From assembly GCF_000949865.1 (NCBI RefSeq), contig NZ_JWJH01000007.1, positions 182,963 to 246,962 of the forward strand: DNA of 64,000 nucleotides. Reading direction: 5' to 3'. Made by a program: the position numbers and the translations under genes. The DNA comes from Rhizobium nepotum 39/7 (GTDB lineage Bacteria > Pseudomonadota > Alphaproteobacteria > Rhizobiales > Rhizobiaceae). Under the pieces are notes generated by a model. It was given only the letters and a program-made list of their open reading frames with translations, searched no databases and was not told the DNA's origin. Positions 9,889-18,951 of the stretch are shown here, one piece after another. The first letter of the stretch is position 1; the number at the start of each line of letters is the position of its first letter.

Positions 9889-10908
9889 TCAGCCTTTTCT
9901 AAAAATGTAGTCGGTTTCCTGACGCAGGGTCTCGCCGGGACGCAGGATCGCGTATGGGAAATCGGGGTGATTGACGGCGTCCGGCCATATCTGCGTTTCC
10001 AGACAAAAACCGGCGAACGGGCCATAGTGGCGGCCATCGAGGCCGGGGACCGGAACGTCCAGCTTGAAGGCCGAGTAGAGCTGCACGCCGGGCTCGGTGG
10101 TATGAACCTCAAGGGCGATACCGGAGGCCGGCGAATAGGCGCGGGCGACCTTGCGTTTTGCCCGGCGCTCGGGCGAAAGGCAGAAATTATGGTCGTATAG
10201 AACCTGCTCGCCATCCTCTTCCCGCCGCATCGGCGTCGGCTGGCGCAAATCGAAGACGGTGCCTTCGACAGAACGAATTTCGCCTGTCGGTATCTGTCTG
10301 TCGTTGGTCGGCAGGTAAAAGTCAGCGGCGATGCTGATCTCATGTCCAAGGGCGGTATCTGCGCCGTCGAGATTGAAATAGGAGTGCTGGCAGACATTGG
10401 CGATGGTCGGTTTGTCGGTCACCGTTTCATAGACCACCGAAAGCACGCCGCCGTCGAGGATGGTATAGGTGGCGGTAACCGTGCAATTGCCGGGGTAACC
10501 GGCGCGGCCGTCGGGATCGATGATCTGCAGGACCGCATGGCTTTCGCCATGTTCCATCAGCATCCAGTTGCGTTTGCCCATGCCGTCGCTGCCGCCGTGT
10601 AGGTGGGTGACGCCTTTTTCGTTCAGTTCCAGCTGATATTCGTGTCCGTCGATCGAGAACCTGCCGTCACCGATGCGGTTGGCATTGCGGCCGGGCGTGG
10701 CGCCGAAATAGGAGGAGTATTTGTAGTCCTCGAATTTATCGAAGCCGAGAACGAGCGGCGACTGGTGGCCCTCAAGGCGCAGATCCTGAATGACCGCGCC
10801 CCAGGTGATGACTTTGGCCGTCAGCCCGCCTTTCGAGATGGTGACGCGCTCGACCTTTTCTCCGGTCGCCGTGAAACCGAAATTCTCCCGTGCCGCCGCA
10901 TCGCTCAT
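9889..10908 (-). CDS. galM: Aldose 1-epimerase (galactose mutarotase family)
   Basis: A 339-residue cytoplasmic enzyme of the GalM superfamily that interconverts sugar anomers. Recognisable motifs are ATPGRNANRIGDGRF (substrate-binding Arg), NVCQHSYFNLDG (catalytic His) and, toward the C-terminus, GFCLETQIWPDAVN (catalytic Glu). Length is normal. No other sugar gene is adjacent, so the substrate is unclear. It is on the same strand as metA and 75 bp downstream of it. Confidence 0.9.
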   Translation of the reverse strand: MSDAAARENFGFTATGEKVERVTISKGGLTAKVITWGAVIQDLRLEGHQSPLVLGFDKFEDYKYSSYFGATPGRNANRIGDGRFSIDGHEYQLELNEKGVTHLHGGSDGMGKRNWMLMEHGESHAVLQIIDPDGRAGYPGNCTVTATYTILDGGVLSVVYETVTDKPTIANVCQHSYFNLDGADTALGHEISIAADFYLPTNDRQIPTGEIRSVEGTVFDLRQPTPMRREEDGEQVLYDHNFCLSPERRAKRKVARAYSPASGIALEVHTTEPGVQLYSAFKLDVPVPGLDGRHYGPFAGFCLETQIWPDAVNHPDFPYAILRPGETLRQETDYIFRKG

Positions 10909-10983
10909 TCCATCATTCTCCCGATTTTCGTGAATTGCCGGGCGGACGTTGCGTCATTTTCCGGCAATTCGCAATCCCGCAAT

Positions 10984-11910
10984 TTAAGCGGCCAGTTCAC
11001 CGATGGCTTGAGGATCATAGGGTGTCGTCTGGTATATCTCGTTGATCCAGTTACCGAAAAACAAATGGGCATGGCTGCGCCAGCGGTTGAGTGGCGCCAG
11101 TTCCGGGTCATTATGTGGAAAATAATCATGCGGCAGCTTGATTGGAACACCGGCGTTCACGTCGCGGAAATATTCATCCGAAAGTGAGGTCGAATCATAT
11201 TCGACATGGTTGAACATATAGAGCCGGTTGCCCTTTTTCTCATGCGCCAGACACACGCCCATTTCCTCGGATTCCATCAGGATTTCCAGCTCGGGGTGTT
11301 TTTCGATGTCGGCGCGGCGCACTTCCGTCCAGCGCGAGACAGGAACCTGAAAATCGTCCGAAAAACCGTTCAGGTAGATGGAAGAGGGGCAGAGATTACG
11401 GTGGCGATAGACCCCGAAAGCCTTTTCCTTCAACTCGTATTTCGGCACGCCATGAAAATGGTAGATGGCGGCCATCGCGCCCCAGCAGACGTTCAGCGTC
11501 GAATGGACGTTGGTCTGCGTCCAGTCGAAAATCTTTTGCATCTCCTCCCAGTAGGTGACGTCTTCATAGTCCAGCATCTCGATAGGCGCGCCGGTGATGA
11601 TGAAGCCGTCGAACTTGCGGTGGCGCACTTCCTCCCAGGTCTCGTAGAAGGAGAGAAGGTGTTCTTCCGGCGTGTTCTTGGCACGATGTCCGCCGATGCG
11701 GATCAGCGAAAATTCCACCTGCAGCGGCGATGCACCGACGAGGCGCGCCATCTGTACTTCCGTCTTGATCTTGTTCGGCATGAGATTGAGAAGCCCGATC
11801 TGGAGCGGGCGGATATCCTGCCGGATGGCCGCCGTTTCGGTCATGACCCGCACGCCCTCATGAACGAGGGTTTCGTAAGCGGGAAGCGTATCGGGAATCT
11901 TGATCGGCAT
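10984..11910 (-). CDS. metA: Homoserine O-acyltransferase MetA, probably acetyl-CoA dependent
   Basis: A 308-residue enzyme that acylates homoserine in methionine biosynthesis. The glutamine-amidotransferase-like fold shows catalytic Cys142 (NVCWGAM) and the histidine of MFNHVEYDS. Residue 111, which sets acyl specificity in this family (Gly in the succinyl-specific E. coli enzyme, Glu in acetyl-using homologues), is Glu here in [12 protein letters not shown]-acetylhomoserine is therefore the predicted product, although such genes are often labelled succinyltransferase. ATG 11910 has a GAGAG ribosome site and gives the family N-terminus. A SAM-II riboswitch and terminator precede it. Confidence 0.95.
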   Translation of the reverse strand: MPIKIPDTLPAYETLVHEGVRVMTETAAIRQDIRPLQIGLLNLMPNKIKTEVQMARLVGASPLQVEFSLIRIGGHRAKNTPEEHLLSFYETWEEVRHRKFDGFIITGAPIEMLDYEDVTYWEEMQKIFDWTQTNVHSTLNVCWGAMAAIYHFHGVPKYELKEKAFGVYRHRNLCPSSIYLNGFSDDFQVPVSRWTEVRRADIEKHPELEILMESEEMGVCLAHEKKGNRLYMFNHVEYDSTSLSDEYFRDVNAGVPIKLPHDYFPHNDPELAPLNRWRSHAHLFFGNWINEIYQTTPYDPQAIGELAA

Positions 11911-11953
11911 GTCGAACTCTCTTTTCGGATGACGTAAAGAACGTTGCGAAAAC

Positions 11954-11983
11954 AAAAAAACCGGCAGCGAAATCGCAGCCGGT
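11954..11983 (-). terminator. Intrinsic terminator in the metA leader
   Basis: Read on the minus strand, ACCGGC-T-GCGA-TT-TCGC-T-GCCGGT forms a near-perfect hairpin followed by seven T residues. It lies between the SAM-II aptamer and the metA start, so it can act as the expression platform of the riboswitch or as premature termination. Confidence 0.8.
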
Positions 11984-12011
11984 CCCAGGAAATTGCCTTT
12001 TTCCTCGACCC

Positions 12012-12059
12012 TTTAGCGACTTCTTTAAAGTGGCTGCAAGCCGGTCGGCAAATCACCAC
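12012..12059 (-). ncRNA. SAM-II riboswitch (metA motif)
   Basis: On the minus strand the segment starts GTGGTGATTTGCCGACCGG, has the CUUGCAGCCAC core that closes stem P1, and ends with AAGUCGCUAAA, which supplies the pseudoknot strand. This matches the SAM-II consensus (H-type pseudoknot binding S-adenosylmethionine) known upstream of alphaproteobacterial metA. It lies about 100 nt before the metA start, with a terminator between them. Confidence 0.92.
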
Positions 12060-12159
12060 TGAGGCGTTTCATAATCCCGAAGCCGAGGAAAATCAATATC
12101 GGCTGATTTCATCGGGTTTCTGCCTTTCCATTTTTGGCTGAGGTGCGATAAGGCAGGGC

Positions 12160-12813
12160 ATGAATACAGAACGCTTCACCATTCTGCTTGGCGGCGATGT
12201 CACCGTTACCGACCGCCTGAAAGCGGCGGTTGCGGGTAGCCGTGTGATCGCGGCCGATGGCGGCATGCGCCATGCCGCACCGCTTGGCCTTACGCCGGAG
12301 CTTTGGGTGGGAGATTTCGATTCCACCGGTAAAGACCTGCTGGATGCCTGGCCAGATGTGGTGCGGCAGCCTTACCCGGCCGCAAAGGCCGTGACGGATG
12401 GCGAGATCGCAGTGTCGGAGGCTGTTGCCCGCGGCGCGCGTTCTCTGGTGCTCGTCGGTGCGCTCGGTGGAGCGAGAAGCGACCATGCGCTTCAGCATCT
12501 TCTTTATGCGGTGACGCTTGCCGAACGCGGTCTGGAAGTTACGCTGACGTCAGGTGAAGAGGAGGCCCGTCCGCTGCTCGCCGGTTCGTTTGATCTCGAT
12601 CTACCGCCCGCTTCGCTGTTTTCCGTTGCCGGGTTTACCGACCTTGCGGGGCTCGATATCGGCAATGTGCGCTATCCTCTCAGTGATTTCGCGCTTGCTT
12701 TCGGTTCGTCCCGCACTATTTCCAATGTCGCGAATGGCGGCCTTGTGCATTTTTCGCTGAAAAGCGGCAAAGCCATCGTGCTCGCCCGCCCTTATGATCT
12801 GACCGGAGCCTGA
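12160..12813 (+). CDS. thiN: Thiamine pyrophosphokinase
   Basis: A 217-residue cytoplasmic enzyme that transfers pyrophosphate from ATP to thiamine to give TPP. The catalytic domain shows ADGGMRHA, GDFDS (residues 51-55) and GGARSDHAL; the C-terminal beta domain includes SNVANGGLVHFSL. The usual KDxTD motif reads KAVTD at 76-80, so the first Asp is Ala while the second (Asp80) is kept. An AGG ribosome site precedes the ATG. uup follows after only 4 bp, indicating an operon, and the thiamine transporter genes lie about 2.5 kb downstream. Confidence 0.92.
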   Translation: MNTERFTILLGGDVTVTDRLKAAVAGSRVIAADGGMRHAAPLGLTPELWVGDFDSTGKDLLDAWPDVVRQPYPAAKAVTDGEIAVSEAVARGARSLVLVGALGGARSDHALQHLLYAVTLAERGLEVTLTSGEEEARPLLAGSFDLDLPPASLFSVAGFTDLAGLDIGNVRYPLSDFALAFGSSRTISNVANGGLVHFSLKSGKAIVLARPYDLTGA

Positions 12814-12817
12814 CGCC

Positions 12818-14644
12818 TTGGCACCCCCAATTTTGAAACTCGACGACATCAAGCTGACTTTCGGCGTGACCCCGCTGCTCGACGGCGCCAATCTTCAGGT
12901 GGAACCGGGCGACCGTATCTGCCTCGTCGGGCGCAACGGCTCGGGCAAATCGACCCTGATGAAGATCGCGGCCGGTCTGGTCGAGGCGCAATCGGGTGAG
13001 GTTTTCCGTCACCCCTCTGCTACCATCCGTTATTTGGAACAGGCGCCGGATTTCGCCGATTACGACACGGTGCAGGCCTATGCAGAAGCGGGGCTCGGGC
13101 CTGGCGACGATGCCTATCGTGTTACCTATCTTCTCGAGCATCTCGGTTTGACGGGGCAGGAGCATCCGGACAGTCTTTCCGGCGGTGAAGCGCGGCGTGC
13201 GGCCCTTGCCCGCGTCATGGCGCCCGAACCCGATATTCTGATGCTGGACGAGCCGACCAACCATCTGGACCTGCCCACCATCGAATGGCTTGAAAGCGAG
13301 TTGCAGCAGACGCGCAGCGCGCTGGTGCTGATTTCGCATGACCGGCGTTTTCTGGAGAAGGTTTCGACCTCGACAGTATGGCTGGATCGCGGCCAGTCCC
13401 GCCGTCTCAACCGCGGTTTTGCGCATTTCGAGGAATGGCGCGACAAGGTGCTGGAAGAGGAAGAGCTGGAGCAGCATAAGCTCGGCAAGGCCATCGAGCG
13501 CGAAGAACACTGGATGCGTTACGGCGTGACCGCGAGACGCAAGCGCAACATGCGCCGCGTGGGCGAGCTTCAGGCGATGCGCGCGGATTATCGCGGCCAC
13601 AAAGGACCGCAGGGCAGCGTGCAGGCGACGGCTGCGGAGGTGCGGGAATCCGGCAAGCTGGTCATCGAGGCAGACGCCATCACCAAGTCTTACGGCGAGC
13701 GTGTGATCATCGCGCCGTTTTCGCTGCGGGTGCATCGTGGCGATTGTATCGGCCTCGTCGGACCGAATGGTGCCGGAAAGACTACGCTTTTGAAGATGCT
13801 GACCGGCCAGCTTCAGCCCGATAGCGGCACGGTGAAGCTCGGCACCAATCTGGAGATCGCGACGCTCGACCAGAAGCGTGAGGATCTCAATCCAAACGAT
13901 ACGCTCGCCCATTATCTGACCGATGGGCGGGGCGACAATCTGCTGGTCAATGGCGAGCTGAAACATGTGACGGGTTACATGAAGGACTTCCTGTTCCAGC
14001 CGGAACAGGCCCGCACACCAATCCGCAACCTCTCCGGTGGGGAGCGTGCCCGTCTTATTCTGGCGCGTATTCTGGCAAGGCCGACCAACCTTTTGATCCT
14101 CGACGAGCCGACCAACGATCTCGATATCGAAACGCTCGATCTGTTGCAGGAAATCGTCGCGGGTTTTTCCGGCACGGTCATCCTCGTCAGCCACGACCGC
14201 GATTTTCTCGACCGTACCGTCACCTCCACCATCGCGCCTACCAATCCGGACCAACCAGACGGACGCTGGATCGAATATGCCGGCGGTTATTCGGATATGA
14301 TGGCGCAGCGCAAGGGTGCTGCGGAAGAGAAACGCAAAGCCGAGAAGCAGGAAAAGGCAAAGGCCGCACCTTCGGCTTCCGCGTCGCAGGACCCTTCAAA
14401 GGCCAAGGGCAAGCTTTCCTTCAAGCAGAAATTCGCGCTCGAAAATCTTCCGAAGGAGATGGAAAAGACGCAAGGCGAGATCGCCAAGCGTGAGGAGCGC
14501 ATGGCCGATCCCAATCTGTTCACCAGAGATCCGGCTACCTTCAACATGCTGGCGAAGGAAATGACGAAGCTGCGCGAAAAGCTCGAGACCATGGAAGAAG
14601 AATGGCTGGAGCTGGAGATGCTGCGCGAGGAAATTGAAGGCTGA
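12818..14644 (+). CDS. uup: ABC-F family ATPase, Uup-like
   Basis: A 608-residue soluble protein with two ABC ATPase domains in tandem. Walker A motifs are GRNGSGKST and GPNGAGKTT, signatures LSGGEARRAAL and LSGGERARL, and Walker B motifs MLDEPTNHLD and ILDEPTNDLD. There are no membrane segments. The C-terminal Lys/Glu-rich coiled-coil (about residues 500-608) is typical of Uup, which acts on ribosomes or DNA rather than in transport. The start is TTG (MAPPILKLDD). It is probably translated with thiN. Confidence 0.93.
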   Translation: MAPPILKLDDIKLTFGVTPLLDGANLQVEPGDRICLVGRNGSGKSTLMKIAAGLVEAQSGEVFRHPSATIRYLEQAPDFADYDTVQAYAEAGLGPGDDAYRVTYLLEHLGLTGQEHPDSLSGGEARRAALARVMAPEPDILMLDEPTNHLDLPTIEWLESELQQTRSALVLISHDRRFLEKVSTSTVWLDRGQSRRLNRGFAHFEEWRDKVLEEEELEQHKLGKAIEREEHWMRYGVTARRKRNMRRVGELQAMRADYRGHKGPQGSVQATAAEVRESGKLVIEADAITKSYGERVIIAPFSLRVHRGDCIGLVGPNGAGKTTLLKMLTGQLQPDSGTVKLGTNLEIATLDQKREDLNPNDTLAHYLTDGRGDNLLVNGELKHVTGYMKDFLFQPEQARTPIRNLSGGERARLILARILARPTNLLILDEPTNDLDIETLDLLQEIVAGFSGTVILVSHDRDFLDRTVTSTIAPTNPDQPDGRWIEYAGGYSDMMAQRKGAAEEKRKAEKQEKAKAAPSASASQDPSKAKGKLSFKQKFALENLPKEMEKTQGEIAKREERMADPNLFTRDPATFNMLAKEMTKLREKLETMEEEWLELEMLREEIEG

Positions 14645-14736
14645 CGGCGGTTGCGATTTCTTGACTGGGGCCTCATCCGCCTTTGACAGGGAGATGGAAT
14701 TGCCGTTTTCTGTGCCGGTTCGGAGGAGTTCAGAAA

Positions 14737-15129
14737 ATGCGCATGATCTTCGTCAATCTGCCCGTCAAGAATATCGAGACATCCAGAAGCTTCTTCACGG
14801 CGCTCGGTTTCAGCTTCAATCCGGAATATTCGGATGATCGCACGCTCTGCATGATCGTCGAAGAGAACATCTTCGTGATGCTTCTTCAGGAAGAGCGTTT
14901 TCGCGATTTCATCAATGGTGATATCGCCGACGCGACGCGCAGCACCGAGGTTTTGACCTGTCTCACTGCGGCAAGCCGCGAGGAAATCGACCGGATGATC
15001 GAAACGGCGCTGGCCTCCGGTGGCAGCGGCTGGAAACCCGTTCAGGATCACGGCTTCATGTATGCCGGCAGTTTTCAGGATCCCGACGGTCACGTCTGGG
15101 AACTGGTGCATATGGCAGCGCTGGGCTGA
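14737..15129 (+). CDS. VOC/glyoxalase-superfamily protein
   Basis: A 130-residue protein of the vicinal oxygen chelate fold, starting MRMIFVNLPVKNIETSRSFF and ending FQDPDGHVWELVHM, both typical of the glyoxalase/bleomycin-resistance/dioxygenase group. The GGAGGAG ribosome site 8 bp before the ATG supports this start over an upstream in-frame one. The exact substrate is unknown; such proteins are often annotated as putative lactoylglutathione lyase-like. It lies between uup and the TPP riboswitch. Confidence 0.85.
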   Translation: MRMIFVNLPVKNIETSRSFFTALGFSFNPEYSDDRTLCMIVEENIFVMLLQEERFRDFINGDIADATRSTEVLTCLTAASREEIDRMIETALASGGSGWKPVQDHGFMYAGSFQDPDGHVWELVHMAALG

Positions 15130-15178
15130 CGGCAGCCATCTTGCCAATCTGAAGCGGCGCGATTACATCTCGTTTTGA

Positions 15179-15272
15179 TCTAACGGGGTGTCTTTCGTAT
15201 GTTTATGCGAAAGGCTGAGAGGCTTGCCAACCCGAAGAACCTGATCCGGTTCATACCGGCGGAGGGATTAGA
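15179..15272 (+). ncRNA. TPP riboswitch (THI element)
   Basis: The conserved THI box is clear: GGGGTG near the 5' end, GGCTGAGAGG, ACCCGAAGAACCTGATCCGG and TTCATACCGGCGGAGGGA, enclosed by the P1 stem TCTAA/TTAGA. It binds thiamine pyrophosphate. It lies about 50 nt before thiB. I see no strong terminator between, so control may be at translation; this last point is inference. Confidence 0.96.
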
Positions 15273-15323
15273 CGGCTTCAAGGCAAGCGGCTATTTCCCT
15301 TTTCGTTTTTTGAGGAGATACCC

Positions 15324-16337
15324 GTGCGCCGTCGTCTTTTCCTGAATTCCCTTGTTGCCGCTTCGCTGTTTTTGCCCGGTCTTGCCGCTGCGCAGGACAG
15401 GCAAGAACTGACCGTCTACACCTATGAAAGCTTCGTTTCCGAATGGGGTCCGGGCCCCAAGGTGAAGGAGGCTTTCGAGAAGGTGTGCGATTGTACGGTC
15501 AACTTCGTTGGTGTGGCGGACGGTGTGGCGCTGCTCAACCGTCTGAAGCTTGAAGGGACGGGGTCCAAGGCGGATGTCGTGGTCGGTCTCGACACCAACC
15601 TTGTCGCGGAAGCAAAGCAGACCGGTCTTTTCGATATCAGCGGTATCGATGCATCGGCGGCCAAGGTGCCCGGCAATTATAAGGACGATGTTTTCGTACC
15701 CTATGATTACGGTCATTTCGCCGTCATCTATGATACGCAGACGGTGAAGAACCCGCCGACCAGCCTGAAGGACCTCGTGGAAGGCGACCCCTCGCAGAAA
15801 ATCGCCATTCAGGACCCGCGCACTTCCACGCCGGGGCTTGGCCTGCTGCTGTGGGTGAAATCCGTTTACGGCGACAAGGCGCCGGAAGCCTGGGCGAAGC
15901 TCAGGAAGCGCATTCTCACCGTCACGCCGGGCTGGTCGGAATCCTACGGCCTCTTTACCAAGGGTGAGGTACCGATGGTGCTCTCCTACACCACGTCGCC
16001 GGCCTATCACATGGTCTCGGAAAAGACGGATCGTTATCAGGCTGCGGCTTTCTCTGAAGGACATTACATCCAGATCGAGGTGTCCGGCCTTCTCAAAAAT
16101 GCACCGCATAAGGAGCTGGCGAAACAGTTTCTGGCCTTCACGCTGACATCAGGTTTTCAGGATGCCATTCCGGAAAACAACTGGATGATGCCGGTTGCGG
16201 CAACGTCGAAGCCCTTGCCGGAGGCGTTTTCCAAACTCGTCGTGCCGCAGAAGACCTTTCTGATGGACCCGGAGGAGGTGGCGATGAACCGCAAGGCATG
16301 GATCGATGAATGGCTTGCGGCCATGAGCATGAATTGA
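15324..16337 (+). CDS. thiB: Thiamine ABC transporter, periplasmic binding protein
   Basis: A 337-residue periplasmic protein that captures thiamine or TPP for the ThiPQ importer. The signal peptide (about residues 1-24) ends in LAAAQD and carries an Arg-rich start (MRRRLF). The mature part begins [10 protein letters not shown], the ThiB hallmark. The GTG start has GAGGAG 6 bp upstream. First gene of the riboswitch-controlled thiBPQ operon. Confidence 0.95.
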   Translation: MRRRLFLNSLVAASLFLPGLAAAQDRQELTVYTYESFVSEWGPGPKVKEAFEKVCDCTVNFVGVADGVALLNRLKLEGTGSKADVVVGLDTNLVAEAKQTGLFDISGIDASAAKVPGNYKDDVFVPYDYGHFAVIYDTQTVKNPPTSLKDLVEGDPSQKIAIQDPRTSTPGLGLLLWVKSVYGDKAPEAWAKLRKRILTVTPGWSESYGLFTKGEVPMVLSYTTSPAYHMVSEKTDRYQAAAFSEGHYIQIEVSGLLKNAPHKELAKQFLAFTLTSGFQDAIPENNWMMPVAATSKPLPEAFSKLVVPQKTFLMDPEEVAMNRKAWIDEWLAAMSMN

Positions 16338-16356
16338 GGAAGAGGCACACCCGCGC

Positions 16357-17997
16357 ATGATGCTGCGTCGCGATTACAGGTGGTCGATCATTGCTGGAAC
16401 GGCGGCGTTTGCCGCCGTTTTCCTGTTCATGGCGCTCGCCGTCGCGGCCCTCCTGTCTTTCGATGCCGGTGCATCCACTGCTGGAATCATGGATGCCTAT
16501 ACGCTGCGCATCCTGCGCTTCACGCTTTATCAGACAACGCTCTCCACCGTTCTTTCCGTCGCTCTTGGCCTGCCGGTGGCGCTGGCGCTTTCCCGTCGAC
16601 AGGATTTTCCGGGACGGATATGGATCATCAGGTTGATGGCGGTGCCGATGGGGCTGCCGGTCATCGTCGGCGCCTTCGGCATCATCGCCATCTGGGGCAG
16701 GCAGGGTGTTTTGAATACGGCCCTCGTTTCTGCCGGTGCAGATGAGCCTTTCAATATTTATGGCCTTTCCGGCATTCTCATCGCGCATGTGTTTTTCAAT
16801 CTGCCGCTTGCGGTTCGGCTGATGCTGGCAGGGCTGGAGCGCATTCCGGGTGAATATTGGCGGATGGCGGCAAGTCTCGGCATGGGGCCGGTTTCGGTTT
16901 TCCGTTTCATCGAATGGCCGGCCGTCTCGCGGCTCGTTCCGGGCATTGCCGGGCTTGTCTTCATGCTGTGCGCCACCAGCTTCACACTCGTACTTCTGCT
17001 TGGCGGCGGTCCGGCGGCGACGACGCTGGAGGTGGCGATCTATCAGGCTTTGCGGTTCGATTTCGATCCGCAGCGGGCGATCGCGCTTTCTGTTTTGCAA
17101 ATTGCCCTCACCGCAATCCTGCTCGGCCTTCTTGCCTTTTTGCCGTCGCCCGAAGCAGAAATCGCCACGCTTGGTCGTCCTCTTCGCCGTTTCGACGGCA
17201 AAGGCGTTGGTGCCCGTCTCTGGGATGGGACGGCAATCGTTCTGGCGGTTCTGCTGATTGGCCTGCCGCTTGTCGCCATAACCGTCTCGGGCTTGAGTGC
17301 CGATCTGCCGCGCCTTTTGTCCGCGCCGATCTTCTTGCGCGCAGCGGCCACCAGTCTTGCAATCGCCGCGCTCTCCGCAATCCTCGTCGTGCTCACTTGC
17401 ATGGCCATCATCGCTGCGCGACAGGCCGTGGGCTCCAGACGGCACGCGGCTCAGCCCTTGCGCTTTCTGTCTGTCACACTCGGGGCGGGGTCGTCGCTCG
17501 TGCTGCTGGTGCCGCCCGTCGTGCTGGGAAGCGGGTGGTTCCTGTTGTTGCGGCCATTCGGTGATGTCAGTTTTTATGCCCCCGTCCTCGTGGCGCTGAT
17601 CAACATGCTGATGGCGTTGCCGCTTGCGATGCGGGTGCTGGAACCGGCCTTCGCCAGCCACTTTTTGCGCACCGGCCGGCTATCCGCCAGTCTCGGGCTT
17701 CAGGGCTGGACGCGGCTGCGGTTTGCCGATCTGCCGGTTCTGCGGCGGCCTTTGCTCATGGCGTTTTCCTTCGCCATGGCGCTGTCGCTCGGTGACCTAG
17801 GGGCGGTTGCCCTGTTCGGATCGGAAAGTTTCGTCACCTTGCCATGGCTGGTTTATAGCAATATGGGCAGCTACCGCACCAATGATGCCGCCGGATACGC
17901 GTTCATCCTTGGCGTCGTCTGCCTGCTGCTCGCCGCAGGCGGTGTCTCACGGCAGTCGCAACCGGCAGGGGCGCAATCAGCAAGGGCGAGCATATGA
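16357..17997 (+). CDS. thiP: Thiamine ABC transporter permease
   Basis: A 546-residue inner-membrane protein with about 12 hydrophobic segments formed by two tandem permease halves. Each half carries an ABC-ATPase contact loop, seen as [11 protein letters not shown] (near residue 167) and SASLGLQGW (near 445). Such fused permeases are normal for the ThiP/FbpB type. It starts 19 bp after thiB and its stop codon overlaps the thiQ start by ATGA. Confidence 0.95.
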   Translation: MMLRRDYRWSIIAGTAAFAAVFLFMALAVAALLSFDAGASTAGIMDAYTLRILRFTLYQTTLSTVLSVALGLPVALALSRRQDFPGRIWIIRLMAVPMGLPVIVGAFGIIAIWGRQGVLNTALVSAGADEPFNIYGLSGILIAHVFFNLPLAVRLMLAGLERIPGEYWRMAASLGMGPVSVFRFIEWPAVSRLVPGIAGLVFMLCATSFTLVLLLGGGPAATTLEVAIYQALRFDFDPQRAIALSVLQIALTAILLGLLAFLPSPEAEIATLGRPLRRFDGKGVGARLWDGTAIVLAVLLIGLPLVAITVSGLSADLPRLLSAPIFLRAAATSLAIAALSAILVVLTCMAIIAARQAVGSRRHAAQPLRFLSVTLGAGSSLVLLVPPVVLGSGWFLLLRPFGDVSFYAPVLVALINMLMALPLAMRVLEPAFASHFLRTGRLSASLGLQGWTRLRFADLPVLRRPLLMAFSFAMALSLGDLGAVALFGSESFVTLPWLVYSNMGSYRTNDAAGYAFILGVVCLLLAAGGVSRQSQPAGAQSARASI

Positions 17998-18710
17998 CAG
18001 GCGGCGATTTTGCAGTGGAGCTGGACAAGGTCAGGCTGAGGCTCGGAACGCAGGATTTCGATCTTGATTGTGCATTCCCGCAGGGCAAAATAACTGCCGT
18101 CGTCGGCGCATCCGGTTCGGGAAAATCGACGCTCCTCAATCTCATCGCGGGTTTCGAAATACCCGATTCCGGCCGCGTGCTGATCGGTGGGCAAGACATG
18201 AAGGCGCTCGACCCTTCCGAAAGACCGGTATCATCGATCTTTCAGGATAATAACCTTTTCGCCCATCTTGATATCTTTACCAATATCGCGCTTGGCGTCA
18301 GCGCCGGGTTGAAATTGCGGGCGGAAGACCGTCAAAGGATCGAGATGGCGCTAACACGCGTGGGTCTGTCGGGTTTCGATAAACGTTTGCCCGGCACGCT
18401 TTCCGGCGGGGAAAGACAAAGGGCGGCGCTGGCACGCGCGCTGGTCCGAAAAAAACCGGTCATGCTGCTTGATGAGCCTTTCGCCGCGCTCGATCCGGGG
18501 CTGCGGGCGGGCATGACGTCCCTGCTTCTCGACTTGCATGCCGAAACAAAAAACACGGTGGTTATTGTCACGCATCATCCCGACGACATAAGAAAGCTGG
18601 CGCAACGGGTGGTTTTTCTTGATCGCGGTCGGGTCGTCTACAGTGGCGCGACCGCAGATTTCTTCGCCACACAAAATGTGAAGGCGGTGGACAGTTTTCT
18701 GAACGGCTGA
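17994..18710 (+). CDS. thiQ: Thiamine ABC transporter ATPase
   Basis: A 238-residue cytoplasmic ATPase energising ThiP. Walker A is GASGSGKST, the signature [15 protein letters not shown], Walker [14 protein letters not shown], and the H-loop VTHHPDD. The start overlaps the thiP stop, implying translational coupling. Last gene of the thiBPQ operon. Confidence 0.95.
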   Translation: MTGGDFAVELDKVRLRLGTQDFDLDCAFPQGKITAVVGASGSGKSTLLNLIAGFEIPDSGRVLIGGQDMKALDPSERPVSSIFQDNNLFAHLDIFTNIALGVSAGLKLRAEDRQRIEMALTRVGLSGFDKRLPGTLSGGERQRAALARALVRKKPVMLLDEPFAALDPGLRAGMTSLLLDLHAETKNTVVIVTHHPDDIRKLAQRVVFLDRGRVVYSGATADFFATQNVKAVDSFLNG

Positions 18711-18951
18711 TCGCCTTATTTTCGACGCGCGCCGCTGGCAATCGCTTTAGATGACTTCAATGGCGCTAATTTGCACTTGCTAGTTTCAAGTTGTTGCCCG
18801 AGAAAAGACGAGAATTATTGCGTTCTTCAGGAATATTCCGGACTTGATGGATCGTTTTTACCGTTTCGACATTCATGGCTCGTTGGGGCGAATCTGTTAT
18901 TCTGGTCTGCAATTAACGGATGATCAGGAACGTTAGGGGCAGGCATACAGA

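Noticed and set aside
16138..17661. 507-codon open frame antisense to thiP
   Set aside because: Extremely Arg/Gln/Asp-rich and opposite a convincing 12-span permease.
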